Shown: positions 54,856 through 62,292 of the stretch, in pieces
How the letters are laid out: every line of letters begins with the position of its first letter
How positions within the stretch are numbered: position 1 is the first letter of the stretch
Source of the DNA: Rheinheimera sp. SA_1
GTDB lineage: Bacteria > Pseudomonadota > Gammaproteobacteria > Enterobacterales > Alteromonadaceae
Reading direction: 5' to 3'
Assembly (NCBI RefSeq): GCF_001669775.1
Contig: NZ_LXWK01000022.1
Location: 49,552-113,551, forward strand
Length of the DNA stretch: 64,000 nucleotides
The notes under the pieces: model-generated
Told to the model about the DNA's origin: nothing
Seen by the model: only the letters and a program-made list of their open reading frames with translations
The model's database searches: none
Position numbers and translations under genes: made by a program

Positions 54856-55008
54856 ATGAACGAATTTGATTTTGATTTAGACCATCTGGATTTTGATACT
54901 GCAGCCGCCAACAACGCCGCCCAACTGGAACTGGCGGATCAAGCTGCCGCTGCGGCCGCCGCTCTGCCGGATGAAGACGATTGTGCCGGTGGCGCCTGTA
55001 AGATTTAA
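54856..55008 (+). CDS. Small acidic protein with C-terminal Cys pair (50 residues)
   Basis: An ATG at 54856 with AGAGG six bases upstream opens a 50-codon frame ending TAA. The N-terminus is strongly acidic (MNEFDFDLDHLDFD), the middle is Ala-rich, and it ends PDEDDCAGGACKI with Cys at 43 and 48. It lies 63 bases after ubiK and a good terminator (55026-55060) follows, so it is probably a real second gene. No family is recognised. The Cys end could bind a metal, form a disulfide or be modified; a role cannot be assigned. Confidence 0.65.
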   Translation: MNEFDFDLDHLDFDTAAANNAAQLELADQAAAAAAALPDEDDCAGGACKI

Positions 55009-55025
55009 GTCCCCGCAGCGACCAG

Positions 55026-55060
55026 GGATGAGTATAGGTAAATTTATCCTCATCCTTTTT
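55026..55060 (+). terminator. Terminator after the ubiK-small gene unit
   Basis: GGATGAG (55026-55032) pairs with CTCATCC (55049-55055), with an inner ATA/TAT extension, followed by TTTTTAT. It ends the transcript 18 bases after the small gene. Confidence 0.8.
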
Positions 55061-55160
55061 ATAGATTGAATCAATCCATATAAATCGTTTTTTATAATTC
55101 ACTGTCGCCCCTAAGCTATCTGTGCAGGATAGAGCTGACTTCGACAGAGGATTTTAAAAA

Positions 55161-56669
55161 ATGAAAAAAACTACACTCGCCGTGTTAGCAGTGACCACTA
55201 CTTTTACCCTCAATGCAGAGCAACTGACCCGCGACAATGGCGCGCCGGTTGGCGACAATCAGAATTCGATCACCGCAGGTCCAAACGGCAGTGTGTTGCT
55301 GCAGGACGTGCATTTAATTCAGAAATTACAACGATTTGCCCGCGAGCGTATTCCGGAGCGGGTGGTGCATGCCCGTGGTACCGGCGCCCATGGCGAATTT
55401 GTGGTAACCAACGCCATTCCTGATCTGACTGCAGCCAGTCTGTTTGCCACGACCGGTAAAAAAACACCGGTGTTTGTTCGTTTTTCTACAGTTATTCATG
55501 GCAACCATAGCCCGGAAACCTTACGTGACCCGCGTGGTTTTGCCACCAAGTTTTATACCGATCAAGGCAACTGGGATTTAGTGGGAAACAACCTGCCGGT
55601 ATTTTTTATCCGCGATGCGATTAAATTCCCGGACATGGTGCATTCACTAAAACCATCGCCGATCGACAATCTGCAAGATGCTAACCGGGTGTTTGATTTT
55701 ATGTCAAACGACCCGGCTTCCACCCATATGTTAACGCAGGTTTATTCAGATTTAGGCACACCAGCCAGCTACCGCGAAATGGATGGTTTTGGCGTGCACG
55801 CTTATAAATTCATTAACGCCAAGGGTGAAGTGCGTTACGTGAAATTTAACTGGCGCAGTCAGCAGGGCATCAGATCTTTGGATCAAGCGCAGGTTGCCAA
55901 AGTACAAAGCATGGATTTTAACCACCTGACCCGGGATTTATATAAAGAAATCAATGCCGGTAACCATCCGAAGTGGGATTTGCATATTCAGATTTTAACG
56001 CCGGATCAGCTGGATGATTTTAGCTTTAACCCGCTGGACGCCACCAAAATCTGGCCAAAGGTTGCTGAAGTCAAAGTCGGCACTATGACGCTGAACCGGA
56101 TGCCGGATGACTTCTTTGAAGCGACCGAACAAGCCGCCTTTGCACCAGCGAATTTGGTGCCTGGGATTGAACCGTCGGAAGACCGTTTGCTACAAGGCCG
56201 GATTTTCTCCTACAGCGACACTCAGTTATATCGGTTAGGCGCCAATCATCAGCAATTGCCAATTAACCGGCCTTTGGTCAATGTGGACAGCCACAACCAG
56301 CAAGGCGCAATGAATTTTGGCAATAACAAATCCAATGTGAACTACGAGCCAAGCCGGATCGAGCCAAAAACGACATTGCCGGTGGCTCGTGCTGTAACCA
56401 CCGAACTTTCCGGCACTGTGCAGCAAAAGATCATCGCTAAAACCGACAACTTTACCCAGGCTGGCGAGTTTTACCGTGGCCTGAGTAAACAAGCGCAGCA
56501 AAACCTGGTTCGCAACTTAGCCGGTGATTTAGGCGCGGTGAAAGATAGCCTGACCAAGCATGTGATGTTGTCGCACTTCTACAAGGCCGATGCCAATTAT
56601 GGCAAAACGCTGACCAAAGCAGTGAAGGGTGATTTGAAGCAGGTTGAACAACTGGCGGCCCGGCTGTAA
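55161..56669 (+). CDS. Exported monofunctional heme catalase
   Basis: 502 residues, small-subunit (clade 3-like) size. A signal peptide (~1-19, FTLNAEQ) suggests a periplasmic enzyme. Catalytic His is in PERVVHARGTGAHGEF and Asn in DLVGNNLPVFFIRD; the proximal heme Tyr is in RIFSYSDTQLYRLGANH. It breaks hydrogen peroxide into water and oxygen. AGAGGA lies before the ATG. An ankyrin-repeat gene follows, as in the katB-ankB pair of Pseudomonas. Confidence 0.95.
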   Translation: MKKTTLAVLAVTTTFTLNAEQLTRDNGAPVGDNQNSITAGPNGSVLLQDVHLIQKLQRFARERIPERVVHARGTGAHGEFVVTNAIPDLTAASLFATTGKKTPVFVRFSTVIHGNHSPETLRDPRGFATKFYTDQGNWDLVGNNLPVFFIRDAIKFPDMVHSLKPSPIDNLQDANRVFDFMSNDPASTHMLTQVYSDLGTPASYREMDGFGVHAYKFINAKGEVRYVKFNWRSQQGIRSLDQAQVAKVQSMDFNHLTRDLYKEINAGNHPKWDLHIQILTPDQLDDFSFNPLDATKIWPKVAEVKVGTMTLNRMPDDFFEATEQAAFAPANLVPGIEPSEDRLLQGRIFSYSDTQLYRLGANHQQLPINRPLVNVDSHNQQGAMNFGNNKSNVNYEPSRIEPKTTLPVARAVTTELSGTVQQKIIAKTDNFTQAGEFYRGLSKQAQQNLVRNLAGDLGAVKDSLTKHVMLSHFYKADANYGKTLTKAVKGDLKQVEQLAARL

Positions 56670-56872
56670 CTGTTCGGCAGGAAGTACTTATCACGGCAGC
56701 CGGACAGGACCAGCTGCTGTGTTATTCCGGTTAAAGCCCTGTGAAGCTCAAATGCTCTGTCCTGCAATTCAGGGTGAGCTTCACAGGCACTCCCAATACT
56801 GATTTATGCGAATTTTACCGAATTGAAACCGGACATTGTCGAGAATACAAGGCTCGTATCAGGAGAAAGATA

Positions 56873-57433
56873 ATGGCTCAATCTAAAGCGTTCATTCTCA
56901 GCTTTTTACTGGGGATCGGATCTGGCAACTGGGCTGTGTGCGCCGCGGAGCCCGCAGTAAAAGTTAAGGCGACAGCAACAGAATTCAGGACAGCCATCGA
57001 TCCAGCTCAGGACATCCGGCAATTGCAGCGCTATTTTTTCGCAGCGGCCAGAACCGGAGAGCAAGCTGTACTCAGTGAGTTTTTAAAAGCTGGTTATCCA
57101 GTGAACGAACGAAACGAACACAGTTATACCGCATTAATGATTGCAGCTTATGCTGGACAGCCAACCGCGGTTGACGTCCTGCTACAAGCTGGCGCCGATG
57201 CCTGTCTGCGTGACAAACGAGGCCATACTGCGCTGATGGGGGCGATGATTAAAGCGGAATGGGATATTGCCCGCACGCTGTACGATATTGATTGTGATCA
57301 AGAAAATACCGCGAAAGCCACCGACGTGGTGACCGACAAATCGCAAATGACCGCAGCACAGTTTGCTGAAGTCTTTGGGCAAAGTGATAAGTTTAAGAGG
57401 TTGGCCGTCGAGGCAGAAGTCGTTACAAAATAG
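56873..57433 (+). CDS. Exported ankyrin-repeat protein (AnkB-like), catalase partner
   Basis: 186 residues from the ATG at 56873, with AGGAG upstream; the earlier in-frame start lies in the leader. A signal peptide ends CAAEP. Two to three ankyrin repeats follow: AARTGEQAVLSEFLKAGYPV, YTALMIAAYAGQPTAVDVLL and HTALMGAMIKAEWDIARTLY. In Pseudomonas aeruginosa AnkB is needed for full KatB activity, so a similar assisting role is inferred from position and export. It follows the catalase by 203 bases. Confidence 0.85.
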   Translation: MAQSKAFILSFLLGIGSGNWAVCAAEPAVKVKATATEFRTAIDPAQDIRQLQRYFFAAARTGEQAVLSEFLKAGYPVNERNEHSYTALMIAAYAGQPTAVDVLLQAGADACLRDKRGHTALMGAMIKAEWDIARTLYDIDCDQENTAKATDVVTDKSQMTAAQFAEVFGQSDKFKRLAVEAEVVTK

Positions 57434-57555
57434 CGTTTTGACAAATGGCGCATTGTTGCAAGTGATATACCCGTTTTACCGCAAAAGTATCATCCTGTTT
57501 ATTGTTTTATTTATCATTCGGAGTAGTTTTGTTGCTGATTTCAATAGCAATTTCT

Positions 57556-57595
57556 AAATAATAGGTAGTGCCAGTCAATGCTGGTGTTATTATTT
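57556..57595 (+). terminator. Terminator-like hairpin before the RHS-type region
   Basis: AAATAATA (57556-57563) pairs with TATTATTT (57588-57595), and an inner CCAG/CTGG stem (57571-57574, 57581-57584) caps it. It lies about 120 bases past the ankyrin gene and separates it from the exported-protein genes. The T-run is short. Confidence 0.45.
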
Positions 57596-57694
57596 TGTAT
57601 CTGCATAGTTTCCAAAAGAGCAAATAATTCACTTGAGATTATTCATAACCTGATTACAATCGCACCCTTTTAAAGTGAAAATAGGGAAAATTAA

Positions 57695-58210
57695 ATGCGT
57701 TTGAAATTATTGTTATGGTCTTTTGTGCTGGCGTCGCCGATGGTATTCGCTGCCAAAATAACTTCGTTAAAAGTGGATGGCAGCATAGTTACTTTTACTG
57801 AAAACACCGCAAAAACAGCTGCCGTCCCGGCCTGTGCCGCAGCCAATCCTACCAAATGGGGCCTGTCGCTGACCACCGATGCCGATCGTGCGACTTATTC
57901 GGTATTGGTCGCTGCGATGGCCAGCAATATGGAAGTGTTGGTGGAAAGTGCGCAGAAATGTGTCAATGGCACCAGCCTTGACCAGGTTAAAAGTGTTGAA
58001 GTTATACCTGCGCCGATCGCTGCCGTGACACCACAGGGTTTTCGAATTGTTGCCGTAGGAAACACTTCCTCCAATGGAGGTTCCGTTATTAAAACGCTAA
58101 AGGCTGCAAATGGTAAACCTTATATGACATCACAAGGGCAAGGTAGAGATAGCTACATTACGTGTAATGAATTAAGCGTACCGTATAAAGATCTTTGCCT
58201 AATCAACTAG
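57695..58210 (+). CDS. Exported hypothetical protein
   Basis: 171 residues with a signal peptide ending FAAKI. The first half (NPTKWGLSLTTDADRATYSV, LVAAMASNMEVLVESAQKCV) follows a pattern seen in many unnamed exported proteins, in which a short beta domain has a W-L-T and a K/Q-C-V element. Three or four Cys could pair. The C-terminal half is unrecognised. It is the first of four closely spaced same-strand exported-protein genes, so it may belong with the YD-repeat protein. Confidence 0.7.
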   Translation: MRLKLLLWSFVLASPMVFAAKITSLKVDGSIVTFTENTAKTAAVPACAAANPTKWGLSLTTDADRATYSVLVAAMASNMEVLVESAQKCVNGTSLDQVKSVEVIPAPIAAVTPQGFRIVAVGNTSSNGGSVIKTLKAANGKPYMTSQGQGRDSYITCNELSVPYKDLCLIN

Positions 58211-58226
58211 TTCGGAATCAGTGCTC

Positions 58227-60491
58227 ATGAATTTTCTGTCCCGGCTATTCTTAACAGGCTGTTTTGTATTGTCGTTTGTTACGTCTGCCAACTCGGGCTG
58301 GTTGCCCATGGTGAATTATTACCTACTACAACCCAGCGCGTCGGCAATACCCCAGATAACCGGCCACCGGCCGCTGACTTTTTCAGAAGACAGTTCTTTT
58401 AGTCTGAGCAGTGCAGATTTTTCAATCGTCGACAGTGACAGTCAAAGTTTTACCCTTAGTATTCAGCCAGGTGCAAATTACAGTGTTATCAACAATGTAA
58501 TCACACCAAACGCTGACTTTTTTGGCATGTTGCAGGTTCCGGTAACGGCATCTGATGGAGTAAATAGTTCAGCGGCGTTTGTTGCGACCATGACTATTAC
58601 CAATGTCAATGATGCACCGGTAACCCGCAGAGATCTGCAATTTCAGGTTACCAACTCAGATGCCGTGCACGTCACCTTTGCACAGCTATTTACCGATGTG
58701 GATAACGACAGCGATTTCAGTTCATTTAGTTTTCAGGTGAATCAGCCAGGAAACAATGCAAATTTAGATACTGGCAACGGAACATTTTCACCTTTGCCTG
58801 CGCCGGATCAGCGTAACTTTGCTTATCGCCCCAAGCCAGGTTTTGTTGGTGATGATGTGATTAAATACTGGATTACGGACAACAAAGACCTGCGAAGTGC
58901 CGAAGGTTTAATAACAATTCGGGTGACAGCAAGCCCGGTGCCGGTGGTGGCATCGCAAAACGCGATCAGCGTGCAAGAAGACACAAGCTTGAAGTTGTTG
59001 CCTGTCATGTTCCAAATTGTCGATTACGACAGTACGATTTTCACAGTTACACCACTCGCTGGCCAGAATTATAAAGTTGTTGCGGACAGTATTATTCCCA
59101 ATAATAACTTTTATGGCGAACTTCAGGTTCCGATAAGGGTGTCTGATGGCAGCAACCAATCGCCAACTTTTATTGCAAAAGTTCAGGTGAATAACGTTAA
59201 TGATGCGCCGAATGCATTATCGCCACTCACGCTGGGTCTTAAGCAGAATCAATCCAGTAATTTCAGGCTCACAGGTTTATTTCATGACGTCGACGGTATA
59301 AGTAATACCACGATATTTAAACTGTTAGTGGATAATCTAGATTGCTCCGCCAGTTGTTCAACAGCCAATGGCAGAATTTTCAGAACTGGTGACCACCCTT
59401 GGGCATCGTTCTTGTATACCCCAAACCAAGGATTTACTGGGTTAGACCCAATCAATTACAAAATAAAAGACAGTTCCGGATTAATTTCGAATCCTAGCCG
59501 GTTGACATATGATGTTGCTGGACCGGCAGTACTGAAAATTACCGCCCAACAAACATTGACCTTGCAAGAAGATCAAACTCTTCAATTGTTACCTGAGCAC
59601 TTCACCGTTGCCGGAGCTGAACCTGGCAACAGCATTGAAATCAGCGCAGTTAATGGTGAAAATTACCGAATTGAAAACAATCAGCTGATCCCCGCGAAAG
59701 ACTTTTACGGTGTATTAAATGTTGGCGTTGTCGCTACTTCAGGCGGTATTTCATCCGGCTTATTCAACGCCAAAGTCACTGTCAACAATGTGAACGACAA
59801 ACCCCTGATGGTGTCAGAACCGCTCATTTTAAATGGCCTAACTGGCGCTAGTATCGACAATGTTCTGGTGTCGGCGTTGTTTTCTGATGCCGATTTAGCA
59901 AAAGGTGCTGAGTCACTAGCTGGTTATACCGTGCAATTTGTCAATAAAACCCATAGTACCAATGGTGTGACCACGCACGGCAAGCTGGCCCAAACCGGCA
60001 CTACAGCGACTGGCCACTGGCGGTACACCCCTAACCCGGGCTTTAGCGGTGAAGACAGTGTTTTACTTTGGGTGAAGGATTCGCAAGGTGTACAGGCCGA
60101 GCTGCCAGCAACACTGGTATTTAAGGTCGCTGAACAAGCCGTCGTTGAGTTTGATGTTAGCGCCACTGCAAATGCCGGTGGCACTGTGACGCCGCCAATC
60201 CAAAAAATCAGAAGTGGCGAAAAGGCGACAATCACTTTAGCTGCGAATGCTGGCTTCAAAATCCAAAGTGCTACTGGTTGTGGCGGAGCACTAGCAGAAA
60301 ATACTTACCGAACCGGCGTTGTAACCGCAAATTGTCAGGTGCAGGTTGTTTTCTCACCTTCATCGACAACTCCAATAGTCATTTATATCCATACCGATGC
60401 TTTGGGCTCTGTCATTGCTGAAACGGATGAAAACGGCAATGTGATTAAACGTACTGAATACAAGCCGTTTGGGGAGAATAAAGATCAGTAA
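58227..60491 (+). CDS. Exported cadherin-like repeat protein with C-terminal RHS-core tail
   Basis: 754 residues from the ATG at 58227 (a GTG two codons earlier is possible), with a signal peptide ending SANSG. Three units of about 190 residues repeat a cadherin-like (tandem-95) pattern: an opening QEDxSL..., a VNNVNDAP-type boundary and a second half with YTPNPGFSGxDS. An InlB/BACON-like repeat (SATANAGGTVTPPIQ) follows. The last 36 residues are a piece of RHS core: HTDALGSVIAETDENGNVIK then RTEYKPFGE. It is probably a surface or secreted adhesin-like protein. Confidence 0.82.
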   Translation: MNFLSRLFLTGCFVLSFVTSANSGWLPMVNYYLLQPSASAIPQITGHRPLTFSEDSSFSLSSADFSIVDSDSQSFTLSIQPGANYSVINNVITPNADFFGMLQVPVTASDGVNSSAAFVATMTITNVNDAPVTRRDLQFQVTNSDAVHVTFAQLFTDVDNDSDFSSFSFQVNQPGNNANLDTGNGTFSPLPAPDQRNFAYRPKPGFVGDDVIKYWITDNKDLRSAEGLITIRVTASPVPVVASQNAISVQEDTSLKLLPVMFQIVDYDSTIFTVTPLAGQNYKVVADSIIPNNNFYGELQVPIRVSDGSNQSPTFIAKVQVNNVNDAPNALSPLTLGLKQNQSSNFRLTGLFHDVDGISNTTIFKLLVDNLDCSASCSTANGRIFRTGDHPWASFLYTPNQGFTGLDPINYKIKDSSGLISNPSRLTYDVAGPAVLKITAQQTLTLQEDQTLQLLPEHFTVAGAEPGNSIEISAVNGENYRIENNQLIPAKDFYGVLNVGVVATSGGISSGLFNAKVTVNNVNDKPLMVSEPLILNGLTGASIDNVLVSALFSDADLAKGAESLAGYTVQFVNKTHSTNGVTTHGKLAQTGTTATGHWRYTPNPGFSGEDSVLLWVKDSQGVQAELPATLVFKVAEQAVVEFDVSATANAGGTVTPPIQKIRSGEKATITLAANAGFKIQSATGCGGALAENTYRTGVVTANCQVQVVFSPSSTTPIVIYIHTDALGSVIAETDENGNVIKRTEYKPFGENKDQ
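60381..60491 (+). repeat. RHS-core tail, copy 1
   Basis: 36 codons plus stop encode the RHS-type tail of the cadherin-like protein. The segment is about 80% identical in DNA by hand count, and 31 of 36 in residues, to copy 2 at 62151-62261. Confidence 0.85.
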
Positions 60492-60563
60492 ATACAAATC
60501 AGCAGTGAGCCAGTTGGTCGCTGTGCAACACAAAACTTCAATGAAAAAGGAATTGAACTGTTT

Positions 60564-62261
60564 ATGTTAATCAAAAATATGGCCAGCTTAGCGCTGGGTT
60601 TGCTCTGCACCGTGCTGGCCTGGAAAGCCAATGCGGTGCCGGCAACGCCTGCATCACCAAACGCTACATTGATTGGCATGTATATCGATGTCACCTGGGG
60701 CACCGTGAGTGGTGCCAGTAACTATCAGGTTGAATATTCCGAAACCGGTGTTGCAACCGGCACTGTGAACGTTGGCAATACAACCTTGTATCAGCAAAAT
60801 ATAACGCCCGGCCGAAGTTATCTTTATCGGCTCAAAGCCTGTGATGGCTCCGGTTGTTCGGCATTTTCGGCGTATAGCCAAACGGTGACACCACCCTTAA
60901 CTCCGGATAAACCGTCGACTCCAACAGCGACTTTGCAAGGTATGTATCTGGATTTGACCTGGTCGGCTACGCCAAGAGCGACTTATTACATCGTAGAGCC
61001 TTATGTTGGTGGCGTGCCAACCGGGCAGGTACAGGTTGGTAATACCACGACCTATCAGCAGAATATAACGCCTGGAAAAACCTATCAGTATTTGATAAAA
61101 GCCTGTAACACCTCGTTGTGCTCGGCTTATTCGGCAGCAAGTAATGTTGTTACTGCACCTTTAACACCGGATAAGACCTCGCCACCGACAGCCTCAGTAA
61201 GTGGCACCACCGTCACTGTCAATTGGGCCGCGCAAGCCCGGGCGACTTATTACTTACTGGAGCCTTATGAGAATGGCACTGCGACGGGCCAGTTAAATAT
61301 GGGGAGCAGCCGCACTCATAGTTTTACTGGTAAAGCTGGTGCAATTTATCAGTTTTTACTAAAAGCCTGTAACACGTCCTTGTGCTCGCCCTATTCAGAT
61401 GGCAGCAATGTTGTAACGGTTCAGGCTGCGCCAATTCGGGTGAGTGCCAGTGCCAATGCTGGTGGCAGTATTAGCCCTGGTTATGTCGATGTTGCATCTG
61501 GCGGTACCGCAAGTTTCAACGTAACGGCCAATAGCGGTTTTACCATCGACAGCATCTCCGGCTGTGGCAGAACGACTACAACCAGCCCTTTTACCACAGG
61601 TGCCATCACCGCCGCCTGTACAGTCACCGCAACGTTTAAAGCTTCAGCAGCAGTAGCCGCACCCAGCTTCAGCCCGAATGGCGGCAGCCATAGTGCGCCG
61701 GTGTCGGTCACTCTGGCGACAGCGACCTCTGGTACACAAACCCGTTACACCGTCGATGGCAGCGATGTCACGGCAAGCTCACCGCTTTATGCCGCCCCAT
61801 TTATGGTTACAGCCAACACCACGGTTAAAGCAAAAAGCTTTAAATCGGGTATGACCGACAGTGCGCAAAATAGTGCCAGTTTTGTCATTCAAGTCGCAGC
61901 GCCTTCAATCAGCCCGAATGGCGGCAACCATAACGGTCCTGTGAATGTGACGCTAGCTAGCGGTACTGCAGGTGCTCAACTTCGCTATACCACCAATGGT
62001 ACAGATGTGACGGCAAGCTCAACGCTTTATATAGCCCCATTCAGCATTGCCAGCACCAGCACTGTCAAAGCAAAGAGCTTTAAAGCCGGGATGGCGGACA
62101 GTGTGCAAGCTACTGCGAATTTTGTGATACAGCAAAGTGGTGTGCAGGTGATTTATTTGCATACCGATGCGCTTGGTTCTGTCATTGCCGAAACCGATGC
62201 GAATGGCAATGTGATTAAACGCAGTGAATACAAGCCATTTGGTGAAGTGAAAGATAACTAA
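60564..62261 (+). CDS. Exported FN3/chitobiase-C-like repeat protein with C-terminal RHS-core tail
   Basis: 565 residues with a signal peptide ending WKANAV. Three fibronectin-III-like units (each with YxVE...G and YxFxLKACN-type Cys) cover ~25-290; an InlB/BACON-like repeat (SASANAGGSISPGYVDV) follows. Two 80-residue CHB_HEX_C-type units (SFSPNGGSHSAPVSVTLA and SISPNGGNHNGPVNVTLA) come next, then a 36-residue RHS-core tail nearly the same as in the gene before. The domains suggest a secreted, substrate- or surface-binding protein. An alternative ATG lies five codons downstream. Confidence 0.82.
   Translation: MLIKNMASLALGLLCTVLAWKANAVPATPASPNATLIGMYIDVTWGTVSGASNYQVEYSETGVATGTVNVGNTTLYQQNITPGRSYLYRLKACDGSGCSAFSAYSQTVTPPLTPDKPSTPTATLQGMYLDLTWSATPRATYYIVEPYVGGVPTGQVQVGNTTTYQQNITPGKTYQYLIKACNTSLCSAYSAASNVVTAPLTPDKTSPPTASVSGTTVTVNWAAQARATYYLLEPYENGTATGQLNMGSSRTHSFTGKAGAIYQFLLKACNTSLCSPYSDGSNVVTVQAAPIRVSASANAGGSISPGYVDVASGGTASFNVTANSGFTIDSISGCGRTTTTSPFTTGAITAACTVTATFKASAAVAAPSFSPNGGSHSAPVSVTLATATSGTQTRYTVDGSDVTASSPLYAAPFMVTANTTVKAKSFKSGMTDSAQNSASFVIQVAAPSISPNGGNHNGPVNVTLASGTAGAQLRYTTNGTDVTASSTLYIAPFSIASTSTVKAKSFKAGMADSVQATANFVIQQSGVQVIYLHTDALGSVIAETDANGNVIKRSEYKPFGEVKDN
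62151..62261 (+). repeat. RHS-core tail, copy 2
   Basis: 36 codons plus stop encode HTDALGSVIAETDANGNVIK then RSEYKPFGE and a KDN end, matching copy 1. The upstream domains of the two genes are unrelated except for one InlB-like repeat, so only this end is shared closely. Confidence 0.85.
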
Positions 62262-62292
62262 TTAGCCAGACATGATTTTATAAAGGATTGAT

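Noticed and set aside
55116..55132. CTATC-N7-GATAG as an OxyR site before the catalase gene
   Set aside because: The spacing between CTAT and ATAG is 9 rather than 7, and the outer half-sites of the OxyR consensus are absent.
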